64,000 nucleotides of DNA, from the NCBI GenBank assembly GCA_963668435.2, contig CAXXSC010000006.1, positions 310,001 through 374,000 on the forward strand, written 5' to 3'. The notes under the pieces were generated by a model. That model saw nothing but the letters and a program-made list of their open reading frames with translations, had not been told where the DNA came from and ran no database searches. Source of the stretch: G963668435 sp963668435 (lineage in GTDB: Bacteria; Latescibacterota; Latescibacteria; Latescibacterales; Latescibacteraceae). Below, in pieces: positions 1-8,849 of the stretch. The translations under genes were made by a program, and so were the position numbers. Every line of letters starts with the position of its first letter. Within the stretch, counting starts at the first letter, position 1.

Positions 1-2830
1 CCGTGTCCGTGTCGCTTTCACGTGGGGGACCGATCTCGATGTCGCGGCTAACGATATCCGTGACCGAGTCGACCGCATCATGAGCCGTCTGCCGGAGGAC
101 ATCGACCGTCCGCGAATTTACAAATTCGACATCTCGGCGTTCCCGATCCTCTATTACGGCATATCGAGCAATCTCAATCCACTGGACCTCCGCCAGCTTG
201 TCGAGGATCAGGTGAAATACCGTCTCGAACGTGTGCCCGGTGTGGCCTCGACCAACATACGCGGCGGCCTCACCCGCGAGATCCATGTGGACCTCAATTC
301 AGTCCAGATCAAGGCGCTCGGCCTTTCCACCGACATGATCATCAGAGCTCTCAGAAACGAGAACCTCAATATCCCGGCGGGGCTGTACGATAAGGGAAAT
401 TCCGAGGTGCTGATCAGGACACAGGGCGAATTCCAGTCCCTCGAGGAAATCCGCAACACCGTGATCACCATCCGCGAGGGCACCCCGATACAGATCAAGG
501 ATGTCGCCACTGTCGAGGACTCGTGGGAAGAAATCCGTGACCTGAGCCGAATCAACGGCAAACCGGGCCTTCGTTTCGCCATTTATAAGCAGTCCGGCTC
601 GAACACGGTGCAGGTTGCCGAGGCGGCCAACGAGGAGGTCGCACGTATCAACCTCGACATCCCCCAGATCGAGATGGCGTCGATTTTCGATCAGTCGACC
701 TACATCAAGCAGTCCATCAGGAATGTTGGCATCTCGACACTGACCGGCGGTATTCTGGCGATCATCATTCTTTTCCTTTTCCTCCGCAACCTGTCGAGCA
801 CCGCGATTATCGCGACTGCCATTCCCATATCCATTATCGCGACATTCGGGCTCGTGTATTTCGGCGGTTTTACGCTCAATATCATGACTTTCGGCGGTCT
901 CGCCCTCGGTATCGGTATGCTTGTCGACAGCTCCATTGTCGTGCTGGAGAATATCTACCGCTATCGGGAACAGGGGGAAAAGCCGATACCAAGCGCCCTT
1001 ATCGGCACCTCGGAGGTCTGGTCGGCGATTGTAGCCAGCACATTGACGACACTTGTCGTCTTCCTTCCGGTGGTGTTCATCCGCGGCATGTCGGGCATCA
1101 TGTTCCAGCAGATGGCCTATGTTGTGGCGTTTTCACTGCTCTGCTCGCTACTTGTCTCAACCACGCTTGTGCCCATGCTGGCGTCGCGTTTCCTCCATTT
1201 CCAGTCAACCAAACATTACAGGGGTGAAAGCAGGCTTCACCGTCTCTACCTTGCCAGCGAAAATACATTCAAACAGGTCGAACAGCGTTACAGCGGATTT
1301 CTGGACTGGTCGCTCGGGCACAGAAAAATTGTCGTGGCGGCAACGCTGTCGTTGTTTATAGTATCACTGATCCTTATCCGTTATGTCGGTGTCGAGCTGA
1401 TGCCGGTCAGCGATGAAAGCGAGGTCAGGATCAATCTCGAAATGGCGGTGGGAACGAAACTCGAGGTGGTCGATCAGGCCACACTCACTGTCGAGGAAAT
1501 TGTTCGCCGCGAGGTGCCGGAAATGCGTTCCATGTATTCCCGTATCGGCGGTGGGGAACACGGGTCCTCCGGCGGACACACCGCGCAGGTACGACTCAAT
1601 CTTGTCCCTATCAAGGAACGCAAACGTAGCAGCGAACAGATCGCCAATGACCTCAGAAAACCGCTCGCCAACCTTCCCGGCCTGACCGCACGAACCCGCC
1701 CCGGCACCAGTTTCCTCTTAAGGCTGGGCTCGTCGTCATCGGAACTGATAAGTGTCGAGGTTCGTGGTTACGATCTCGAGATCGCACAGGATCTTGCGCG
1801 CAGGGTCGAGGCGGTTGTCAGAAACGTTCCGGGCATAACGGACACCCGAATCAGCCGCGAGGAAGGAAGCCCCGAACAGGTGATAAGGATCGACCGTCAG
1901 AAAGCGGCCGACCTGGGACTCTCGGTCTCCACAATCGGTGACGCTCTCGAAACGGCGGTGGGCGGCTCACAGGCCTCGAATTTCCGCGAGGGCGGTAAGG
2001 AATACCGCATCCTCGTGCGCCTGAACGAAGAGGACCGCAGGGACCTGGACGATCTTCTCTACTACTCTGTGATCAACAACCGGGGCGAGCCGGTCATACT
2101 CCGGAATGTTGTGGAAACAATCCCGCGCGAGGGACCAGTGCGTATCGAGCGCAAGGACCAGGAGCGTATCATCTCTATCGACGCCAACTATACCGACCGC
2201 GACATGGGCTCGATCATCGCCGACATTCGCGAGGCACTCAAAACCATCCCGGTGCCCAAGGATTTCGCAATCCTGTTCGGCGGCGACTACGAGGAACAGC
2301 AGGAGGCCTTCCATGAGCTTCTGATCGGGCTCATTCTCGCCATTGTCCTTGTTTACATGGTCATGGCGGGCCAGTTCGAGTCGTTTCGCGATCCATTCAT
2401 CGTGCTTTTCTCCATTCCAATGGCACTCATCGGCATTGTGGGGACAATGATCCTGCTCAATACGACATTCAGTATGCAGGCGTTTATCGGCTGTATCATG
2501 CTGGCGGGCATTGTGGTGAACAACGCCATCCTGCTTGTCGATTACACCAACCACCTGCGTCGTCACGAAGATATGAAAATGATGGACGCGATCAAGCTGT
2601 CCGGTTCGCGCCGACTCAGACCGATTCTCATGACAACGCTGACCACGGTGCTCGGTCTCGTGCCGCTCGCTTTCGGTTTCGGGGAGGGCGGCGAAACACA
2701 GGCACCGCTGGCACGCGTGGTAATCGGCGGCCTTTTGAGCTCAACCCTGATCACGCTTGTCCTGATCCCGGTTGTCTATTCTATTTTCGAACATAAATAC
2801 CATACAAGCGTGGAAGGTGCCGAATCATGA
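1..2830 (+). CDS. RND-family efflux transporter, inner-membrane pump (5' partial)
   Basis: Proton-driven inner-membrane pump of the AcrB/SwrC (HAE-1-like) class that works with a periplasmic adaptor and an outer-membrane channel. The reading frame is open to the first base of the window, so the gene starts upstream; 942 residues are visible against about 1,040 in the family, so roughly the first 100 (TM1 and the start of the porter domain) are missing. Two porter-domain blocks and the TM2-6 and TM8-12 bundles are present. TM4 has GIGMLVDSSIVVLENIY, with one of the two usual proton-relay Asp residues and Ser for the second, as in SwrC-like pumps; TM10 has AGIVVNNAILLVDYTN. It overlaps the following TolC gene by 4 bp (ATGA), so the two are co-translated. 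Substrate cannot be told from sequence; HAE-1 (drugs, lipids) fits better than heavy-metal RND. Confidence 0.93.
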   Translation, partial: RVRVAFTWGTDLDVAANDIRDRVDRIMSRLPEDIDRPRIYKFDISAFPILYYGISSNLNPLDLRQLVEDQVKYRLERVPGVASTNIRGGLTREIHVDLNSVQIKALGLSTDMIIRALRNENLNIPAGLYDKGNSEVLIRTQGEFQSLEEIRNTVITIREGTPIQIKDVATVEDSWEEIRDLSRINGKPGLRFAIYKQSGSNTVQVAEAANEEVARINLDIPQIEMASIFDQSTYIKQSIRNVGISTLTGGILAIIILFLFLRNLSSTAIIATAIPISIIATFGLVYFGGFTLNIMTFGGLALGIGMLVDSSIVVLENIYRYREQGEKPIPSALIGTSEVWSAIVASTLTTLVVFLPVVFIRGMSGIMFQQMAYVVAFSLLCSLLVSTTLVPMLASRFLHFQSTKHYRGESRLHRLYLASENTFKQVEQRYSGFLDWSLGHRKIVVAATLSLFIVSLILIRYVGVELMPVSDESEVRINLEMAVGTKLEVVDQATLTVEEIVRREVPEMRSMYSRIGGGEHGSSGGHTAQVRLNLVPIKERKRSSEQIANDLRKPLANLPGLTARTRPGTSFLLRLGSSSSELISVEVRGYDLEIAQDLARRVEAVVRNVPGITDTRISREEGSPEQVIRIDRQKAADLGLSVSTIGDALETAVGGSQASNFREGGKEYRILVRLNEEDRRDLDDLLYYSVINNRGEPVILRNVVETIPREGPVRIERKDQERIISIDANYTDRDMGSIIADIREALKTIPVPKDFAILFGGDYEEQQEAFHELLIGLILAIVLVYMVMAGQFESFRDPFIVLFSIPMALIGIVGTMILLNTTFSMQAFIGCIMLAGIVVNNAILLVDYTNHLRRHEDMKMMDAIKLSGSRRLRPILMTTLTTVLGLVPLAFGFGEGGETQAPLARVVIGGLLSSTLITLVLIPVVYSIFEHKYHTSVEGAES

Positions 2831-4353
2831 TGACCTTCACAGAAAAATATTCCAGAACATCCTGTATGCGAAAATTAACGTTATTGCCCTTTGTCCTGCT
2901 CATGACATTCGTGTCTACGGCAGAAACGCAGACTATTAAGACTCCCTCCGGACCGGTACTCTCATATTCGGTGGAGGAGGCTGTGCTCACCGCCCTCGAA
3001 CGGAACCACACGGTATCGATCCAGCGTCTGGAGGTCGAAAACGCCGACACCTACCGAAGGGCCGAGCGAGCCGAGTTAGATCCGGTGCTTTCCGCCGGTG
3101 TCACCAACACCGACAGCAAGTCCCAGCGATTCCTCGGCGCAACGAGGGAACCGTACCTTCTGGACACCGAGCGTTTTCTCTATGACATCGGCCTGACCGA
3201 AGAGCTCCCGACCGGCACGACTGTCTCGTTCGATGCCTCCATGAGCGGCTACACCTCGAATATCTATTCGGACCAGTATACCGGCGAGATAGGTGTCACC
3301 GTAACCCAGTCGCTGCTCAAGGGGCTCAGTCTCGGCTCGAACCTCGCCCGTCTCAGAAGGGCCGCTATCGATGTCGAAATATCACAGGCGGAACTTAAAG
3401 CTGTCGCCGAGCGTATCACCGCCGATGTCGAGGAAGCATACTGGGGACTTCACCTCGCCGCGGAGGAGCTGGAGATCCAGCGCATGTCGATGGACCTTGC
3501 CGAGCAGCAGCTCCGTGAAACAGAGGAGCGGGTCACTGTCGGGAAACTCCCGACACTCGAGCTTGCCTCGGTCAATGCCGAGGTGGCATCTCGCCGGGAA
3601 ACGCTTATCGAGGCCGAAAACCGTTTCGAACAGGCGCGGCTGGCCCTGCTGTTTATCCTGAATCCGAACACAGACAATACATGGAACGCGAATGTCCTGA
3701 TCAGCCAGCAGCCTGAAATACCCACAGATTCCCTTGAAACGGTCGAGGAACATGTCAGGCTGGGGCTTCTCTACCGTCCCGACCTCATTCAGGTCCGCAA
3801 AGAGTTCCGAAAAGGCGAAATCAATGTCGTTCAGACCAGGAACGGCCTCCTGCCGCAGCTTGACATTTTCATATCAATGGGGAAAACCTCCTATGCCGAG
3901 ACGTTCAACGAGGGTAAGCCAGATATCGGCAGTGATTTTTATGAGGTTTCGACCGGATTCACATTTTCGATACCGGTGTTGGACAGGGCGGAACGGGCCC
4001 GTCACACCCGCATGAAAAACACGCTCCGTCAGCAGGAGGAGGGCGTCAACAACCTCGAGCGCACAGTACAGCTCGACATCCGTTCCGCCTATGTGGATGT
4101 GGTCCAGTCACGCCAGATGATCGAGGCCTCGAAAGTGAACCGGGAGCTTCAGGAAAAGCGTCTGGAGGCGGAACAGGTCAAATTCCGGGTGGGCAACTCG
4201 ACCAATTTCATGGTGCTTCAGGCGCAGAGGGAATATACCATGAGCAGGCTGGCCGAGGCGCGCTCGCTTGTGGCCTATCTCAACGCCCTGACCAATCTAT
4301 ATCTTATGGAGGGCACGCTTTTAGAGCGCCGTCATATCGAAACGGGCACGTGA
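2827..4353 (+). CDS. TolC-family outer-membrane efflux protein
   Basis: Outer-membrane channel partner of the upstream RND pump. The 508-residue product has the two-fold repeated helical-hairpin organisation of the TolC/OEP family, with long Glu/Arg/Ala-rich helices (for example near residues 180-260 and 390-480). The ATG at 2827 overlaps the pump stop codon; an in-frame ATG at 2866 begins a cleaner signal peptide (MRKLTLLPFVLLMTF, cleavage after about STAETQ), so the mature start may be set from 2866. A perfect hairpin terminator follows at 4382-4423. No adaptor (MFP) gene is seen in the window; it is probably upstream of the pump. Confidence 0.92.
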   Translation: MMTFTEKYSRTSCMRKLTLLPFVLLMTFVSTAETQTIKTPSGPVLSYSVEEAVLTALERNHTVSIQRLEVENADTYRRAERAELDPVLSAGVTNTDSKSQRFLGATREPYLLDTERFLYDIGLTEELPTGTTVSFDASMSGYTSNIYSDQYTGEIGVTVTQSLLKGLSLGSNLARLRRAAIDVEISQAELKAVAERITADVEEAYWGLHLAAEELEIQRMSMDLAEQQLRETEERVTVGKLPTLELASVNAEVASRRETLIEAENRFEQARLALLFILNPNTDNTWNANVLISQQPEIPTDSLETVEEHVRLGLLYRPDLIQVRKEFRKGEINVVQTRNGLLPQLDIFISMGKTSYAETFNEGKPDIGSDFYEVSTGFTFSIPVLDRAERARHTRMKNTLRQQEEGVNNLERTVQLDIRSAYVDVVQSRQMIEASKVNRELQEKRLEAEQVKFRVGNSTNFMVLQAQREYTMSRLAEARSLVAYLNALTNLYLMEGTLLERRHIETGT

Positions 4354-4381
4354 GAAGCTCATAAAATTTTGATCACATGTA

Positions 4382-4423
4382 AAAAACTCCTGCGTAACGG
4401 CACAGTGCCGCGCAGGAGTTTTT
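4382..4423. terminator. Bidirectional intrinsic terminator after the RND-TolC operon
   Basis: A perfect 13-bp inverted repeat (AAAAACTCCTGCG at 4382-4394, CGCAGGAGTTTTT at 4411-4423) has a 16-nt loop, with T-runs on both strands. It can end the plus-strand efflux operon and the converging minus-strand ABC exporter operon. Confidence 0.85.
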
Positions 4424-4476
4424 GCATAATTTAATCTCTGAGGGTCAAATTTCCCTAAGCTTGTTTCGCAAAAGAA

Positions 4477-4620
4477 GCCCCCTTTCTGTCATTACGTGAC
4501 ATCTTTCCCCCATAGGGGGCAAGATAAAAAGAAAGGCCACGCCTACCCTTGCCCCCTATGGGGGACACGAAGCGCAGTGTAGAACCTCGAATGAGCAAGG
4601 GGCCAGGGGTTAGTGGGCTG
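4477..4620. repeat. Intergenic repeat family R1, copy A
   Basis: The left core (GCCCCCTTTCTGTCATTACG onward, 4477-4523) and the right end (AAGGGGCCAGGGGTTAGTGG, 4598-4617) match, with substitutions, the sequence at 7781-7900. Inside this copy CCCCCATAGGGGGC recurs in inverted form as GCCCCCTATGGGGG, so it can fold. It lies in a non-coding gap. The conserved ends with a variable middle look like a small non-autonomous or REP-like element, not a gene. Confidence 0.6.
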
Positions 4621-4686
4621 ATATCGGAAAACAGATTGGATTGCTCAGGAACAATGGCTGTTCCGGTGTCTTCTTAAATCCCGCCG

Positions 4687-5802
4687 TCAATCCAGACGTT
4701 TGTTGAACCTGAGCACCGCCAGCACATTGACACTGAACGCGAGGACCGCAAGGGAAACGATCTCGCGCACAAGCTCGGCGGCCCCTGCACCTTTCAGGAA
4801 AATATCCCTGACGATCACCAGGAAATAGCGGAGCGGATTGATATATGTCATCGCAAGGGCGGCCTCCGGCATATTATCCAACGGCAGGAAAAAACCGCTC
4901 ATGAGGATGAAGAATATCATGAAAAACCACGCGGTGAACAGCGCCTGCTGCTGGGTGTGTGCGATTGTCGATATGAACATGCCTGTCCCCAGCGTACAGA
5001 AAATAAACAAGAGGGCGATCGCGAAAAATAGCGGCAGCGAACCGGCCACCGGGATATGGTAGACAACTCGGGCGACTGCATAAGCAAAACACATTTCGAC
5101 AAAGCCCACGATAGCGAACGGGATTGTTTTGCCCAATATCATCTCAATACGGGAAATGGGTGTCACCATAAGCTGTTCCAGTGTGCCGAGCTCGCGTTCG
5201 CGGACAATCGCCAGCGCAGTCAGGAACATGGTTATGATGGTGACCAGGAGCACGATGATGCCCGGCACCATATAATATATGTTTTTCAACTCCTCGTTAT
5301 ACCTGATACGGGAGGACACGCCGATGGGAATAACATGGGTCTGCGGCGTTTTTCCTCCGGGAAAGCTTTGCGCCCATGACTGCATGATCCGGCGGATATA
5401 GCCCGCACCGATAACTGCGACATTGGTATTCTGGGCATCGGCGTTGACCGACAGTTCCGGACGTTCTCCGCGCATGAGATCACGTTCGAATCCCTTTGGG
5501 ATGGTGACCGCGAGGATGATCTCGTCGTTTTTCATGAGCGGTATGATCTCGCGCATATCACCGGGGTGCTGCTGTATGTCGAGATAGCGGGTTGTTTCGA
5601 GCTTGTTGACGATACTCCTGCTGACCGGCGTATTGTCGAGATCGATAATCGCCGAGGGGATCCGCTCGACATCACCGGAAATGGCGAATCCGAGTATCAC
5701 GAGCTGAATGACCGGGACACCGAATGTCAGGGCGAGCATGGCCCGTATCCGGGTGAACTGTATGAACTCTTTTCGAATGAGGAACAGCAGTTTACGCGAC
5801 AT
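4687..5802 (-). CDS. ABC-2 type transporter permease (YbhR/YhhJ-like)
   Basis: Membrane subunit of an ABC exporter, 371 residues. One N-terminal TM (about residues 20-40) is followed by a long extracytoplasmic domain (about 45-175) and five or six TM segments in the C-terminal half, the usual layout of the ABC2_membrane_3 family. The segment RERELGTLEQLMVTPISR is the typical coupling-helix region. It is the last gene of the minus-strand operon and starts 3 bp after the preceding permease stops; the two probably form a heterodimer like E. coli YbhS/YbhR. Substrate unknown; YbhFSR-type pumps export drugs or cations. Confidence 0.9.
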   Translation of the reverse strand: MSRKLLFLIRKEFIQFTRIRAMLALTFGVPVIQLVILGFAISGDVERIPSAIIDLDNTPVSRSIVNKLETTRYLDIQQHPGDMREIIPLMKNDEIILAVTIPKGFERDLMRGERPELSVNADAQNTNVAVIGAGYIRRIMQSWAQSFPGGKTPQTHVIPIGVSSRIRYNEELKNIYYMVPGIIVLLVTIITMFLTALAIVRERELGTLEQLMVTPISRIEMILGKTIPFAIVGFVEMCFAYAVARVVYHIPVAGSLPLFFAIALLFIFCTLGTGMFISTIAHTQQQALFTAWFFMIFFILMSGFFLPLDNMPEAALAMTYINPLRYFLVIVRDIFLKGAGAAELVREIVSLAVLAFSVNVLAVLRFNKRLD

Positions 5803-5805
5803 GCC

Positions 5806-6915
5806 TCATTCCCCTTTTCTCGTTTTGAATTTCAGTGTTGCGACTGTCAGGAAAACCGTTCCCAGAAGGATCAGAATTCCGGTCTCGTCCGCAAGGGCGC
5901 CGAATGTTGCCGACTTGAGAAGTACGCCGCGGATGATGGCGATATAGTGCCGTGCCGGAACAGCATAGGAAAGCATGCGGATCGGCGCGGGCATACTGAA
6001 AATCGAGAACACAAATCCCGAAAGTATCATCGAGGGCAGAATTGTCGCGACAAGCGCCATCATCATTGCCACCTGCTGTGTCGCCGCCACGCTGGAAATC
6101 AGGAGCCCCATACCGAGCGCGCAGTAAATATAGGCGAATGTCAGCCCGAAAAGCAGGATTAGACTGCCCCTGACCGGCACCTCGAAAACAAGGCGCGAGA
6201 ACGCGAGAATGAACGCCGCCTCGATAAGCGCAAGCACGATATAGGGAATGACCTTGCCGACAATGATTTCGAGTGGCCGCACCGGCGAAACGAGGAGGAT
6301 ATCCATCGTTCCGGTCTCCTTTTCACGGGCGATCGTGATCGAGGTCAGAAGCGCACAGACCATCATGAGAATCACCGCCACAACACCGGGTATGATGAAA
6401 TCCGAGCCCCTGAGTTCCGGGTTGAAGAAGAAACGCTCCCTGATCTCGAACGGCATCGCGGCAAGCCCGCCTGCCTGAGACAGCGAATGGTCAAACACGA
6501 TTGCCGAACTGTAATTTACAGCCGTATTGCCGTAGGTCGGATCGGAACCGTCGACAAGGATCTGCACGGACGGCGCTGTGTGTGAGGCCTTGTCTTCAGC
6601 GAAACCGGACGGGATAATCATGACACAGCGCGCCTCGTGCGACATGAGAAGTTCTTCCGCGCTTTTCCTCGATTCCGGATAGGCAGTGACCGTGAAATAA
6701 CCGGAGCCTTCGAACGAGCGGATCAGCGACCGCGATTGGGGTGTGGCATCGTAATCGATCACCGCGATACTTATATTGCGGACATCCATATTGAGCGCAT
6801 AACCGTAGATCAGCACCATGAACACCGGCATGACGAATATTACCGCAAGTGTCCTCGAATCGCGAAAGATATGACGGACCTCTTTACCTGCCAGCGCAAA
6901 TATTCTATTGAACAT
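5806..6915 (-). CDS. ABC-2 type transporter permease (YbhS-like)
   Basis: Second membrane subunit of the exporter, 369 residues, with the same topology as its downstream partner: TM near residues 20-40, periplasmic domain to about 175, then a C-terminal TM bundle. The coupling motif is IAREKETGTMDILLVSPVRP. The frame stays open far upstream into the ATPase gene, but the ATG at 6915 (product MFNRIFALAGKEVRHI) has GGAAAGGAAT before it and gives the family's N-terminus, so it is chosen. It begins 2 bp past the ATPase stop codon. Confidence 0.9.
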   Translation of the reverse strand: MFNRIFALAGKEVRHIFRDSRTLAVIFVMPVFMVLIYGYALNMDVRNISIAVIDYDATPQSRSLIRSFEGSGYFTVTAYPESRKSAEELLMSHEARCVMIIPSGFAEDKASHTAPSVQILVDGSDPTYGNTAVNYSSAIVFDHSLSQAGGLAAMPFEIRERFFFNPELRGSDFIIPGVVAVILMMVCALLTSITIAREKETGTMDILLVSPVRPLEIIVGKVIPYIVLALIEAAFILAFSRLVFEVPVRGSLILLFGLTFAYIYCALGMGLLISSVAATQQVAMMMALVATILPSMILSGFVFSIFSMPAPIRMLSYAVPARHYIAIIRGVLLKSATFGALADETGILILLGTVFLTVATLKFKTRKGE

Positions 6916-6917
6916 GG

Positions 6918-7727
6918 CTATTCCTTTCCCGATCCGATGGAGCCGCTGATTTTCGAGATGAACAGCTCCTCCACAGTCGTCATGCCGCTTTCTCGCTTGA
7001 GCTCGGTGGGGCTGCCCATGACCAGTACCCGGCCCGCATGCATAATCGAAATCCTGCCGCAGTATTCCGCCTCGTCCATGTAATGCGTGGTGACAAACAC
7101 GGTCATGCCCTCGTCCGAAAGGTCGTAGATAATATCCCAGAACGAGCGTCGGCTTTCGGGATCGACACCGCCGGTGGGCTCGTCGAGGAAAAGAATGTCC
7201 GGATTGTGCTGTATGGCGCAGGCAAGGCTTGTCCGCTGTTTCCATCCCAGCGGCAGGGATTGTGTCAGACGCTTCCGTATATCGCCGAGGCCGAGCCGTT
7301 CATAGAGACGTTCGCGGGATGACTTCATTGCTTTCTCCGAAAGGCCGTACACGCCGCCGTAGAAAACGAGGTTTTCCTCGACTGTCATGTCCATATAAAG
7401 GCTGAATTTCTGCGACATGTAGCCGATGCGCTCCCGGACACGCTCCGCCTCTTTCATGATATCGAATCCGGCGACAGTGCCGCTGCCGGAACTGGGTGTC
7501 AGGATACCGGTCAGCATCCTGATCGTTGTGGACTTGCCGGCCCCGTTCGCACCGAGGAAACCGAACACTTCACCCCGTTCAACCGAGAGTGTGACACGGT
7601 CGACAGCGGTGAACTCGCCGAATTTTTTGGAAATGTCACGGGTTTCCACTGCGAAAGCGCTATCCATGTTCCTGTTATATGATCCACTCATATTGTTTTC
7701 CTGTTCAGTCTGCGGCTGACGAATCAT
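6918..7727 (-). CDS. ABC transporter ATP-binding protein (YbhF C-terminal-domain type)
   Basis: ATPase subunit energising the two permeases, 269 residues. It has Walker A GANGAGKST, a Q-loop at MSQKFSLY, Walker B DILFLDEPTGGVDP and an H-loop at VFVTTHYMDEAEY. The signature is LPLGWKQR instead of LSGGQ, the form found in the second ATPase domain of YbhF proteins. Two internal ATGs (7691, 7667) are possible alternative starts. A 200-bp gap containing a copy of repeat R1 separates it from the other ATPase gene. Confidence 0.9.
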   Translation of the reverse strand: MIRQPQTEQENNMSGSYNRNMDSAFAVETRDISKKFGEFTAVDRVTLSVERGEVFGFLGANGAGKSTTIRMLTGILTPSSGSGTVAGFDIMKEAERVRERIGYMSQKFSLYMDMTVEENLVFYGGVYGLSEKAMKSSRERLYERLGLGDIRKRLTQSLPLGWKQRTSLACAIQHNPDILFLDEPTGGVDPESRRSFWDIIYDLSDEGMTVFVTTHYMDEAEYCGRISIMHAGRVLVMGSPTELKRESGMTTVEELFISKISGSIGSGKE

Positions 7728-7780
7728 TATAATGAATAGAATTCTCTGGATTTTAATTCGGGATTATTCACGATTTTTTG

Positions 7781-7900
7781 GCCCCCTTCCTGTCACTTCG
7801 TGACATCCTTCCCCCAAAGGGAGCAGGAAATCTGCCGATTTTGAATTCTTTGGCTTCACTTTCCCTTCTTTAAAGAGAAGGGGCCGGGGATTAGGGGGTG
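7781..7900. repeat. Intergenic repeat family R1, copy B
   Basis: The left core at 7781-7826 (GCCCCCTTCCTGTCACTTCG onward) and the right end at about 7871-7900 (AAGGGGCCGGGGATTAGG) match copy A at 4477-4620 in the same orientation. The middle differs. It sits between two ATPase genes of one operon, so it must be transcribed with them. Confidence 0.6.
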
Positions 7901-7927
7901 CTACTGGATACCTCGGATTTTAGTTTA

Positions 7928-8848
7928 TTACGACGGGTTCTTGCTGAGCTCCATGAAAATATCGTCCATGGAGGCCGCGACCTCATGAATGGAAATAGAG
8001 GTCACTCCCGCTTTTTCGAGCATATTACGAATCACCGGGGTCGTGGTTTCAATATCGGTAACAGCAAGATGGATCGAGTCGCCGAAAGCCTGCGCCGAGG
8101 TCACGAAAGCGGGATAGGCAGTCTTCCGGAATTTCCTGACAATGTCATCGCCTCTGACAGCGAGGAGCGAGCAGCCGTACTCGCGACGGATTTCCTCCGG
8201 CTCACCCTCGGCGATGATCGCGCCATTGAACAGCATACCGATCCTATCACAGCGCTCGGCCTCGTCCATGTAGGGTGTCGAGACGATGATCGTGGTGCCC
8301 TCGTTTTTCAGTTCCGCGAGAATGTCCCAGAACTCGCGGCGCGAAACGGGATCGACACCGGTGGTCGGCTCATCGAGCAGAAGCAGTTCCGGCGTATGGA
8401 TGAGCGCGCAGCTCAGGGCCAGTTTCTGTTTCATGCCGCCGGAGAGATTGCCGGATTTTCTGCCGGTAAACGGCCCCAGCCTCGAAAAATCGAGAAGGCG
8501 TGCGACCCGCTGTTTCCTCTCTTTCGCACTCACACCGAACAGATCGCTGAAAAACATGAGGTTTTCCATGACAGTGAGATCGGGATAGAGGCTGAAACGC
8601 TGCGGCATGTAGCCTATCCGGCTTTTCACGGCACGGGCGTTACTGACAGTATCGAATCCGCTGATCGTAAGGGCTCCGCTGTCCTGCGAAAGAAGACAGG
8701 CGGCAATACGCATGAACGTGGTCTTTCCTGCGCCGTCCGGACCGATAAGGCCGTAAAGCTCGTCCTCCTCGACTGTAAACGAGAGGTTTTCGAGCGCGGA
8801 AATGCCGCCATATGCCTTGGCAAGGCTGTCAACAATGACACCGGGCAT
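7928..8848 (-). CDS. ABC transporter ATP-binding protein (YbhF N-terminal-domain type)
   Basis: First ATPase of the exporter, 306 residues. Walker A is GPDGAGKTT (residues 36-44), the Q-loop is at MPQRFSLYPD, the signature is canonical (LSGGMKQKL), Walker B is LLLLDEPTTGVDP and the H-loop region reads IIVSTPYMDEAE, with Pro where the switch His is usual. The frame is open upstream, but the ATG at 8848 (MPGVIVDSLAKAYGG) is the family start and lies 1 bp past the stop of the adaptor gene. The missing H-loop His next to an otherwise intact site, plus the altered signature in the partner ATPase, suggests an asymmetric ATPase pair. Confidence 0.9.
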   Translation of the reverse strand: MPGVIVDSLAKAYGGISALENLSFTVEEDELYGLIGPDGAGKTTFMRIAACLLSQDSGALTISGFDTVSNARAVKSRIGYMPQRFSLYPDLTVMENLMFFSDLFGVSAKERKQRVARLLDFSRLGPFTGRKSGNLSGGMKQKLALSCALIHTPELLLLDEPTTGVDPVSRREFWDILAELKNEGTTIIVSTPYMDEAERCDRIGMLFNGAIIAEGEPEEIRREYGCSLLAVRGDDIVRKFRKTAYPAFVTSAQAFGDSIHLAVTDIETTTPVIRNMLEKAGVTSISIHEVAASMDDIFMELSKNPS

Positions 8849-8849
8849 T

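Noticed and set aside
5566..6162. 198-residue plus-strand frame rich in His/Arg/Cys
   Set aside because: Antisense to the two permease genes; composition typical of a shadow.
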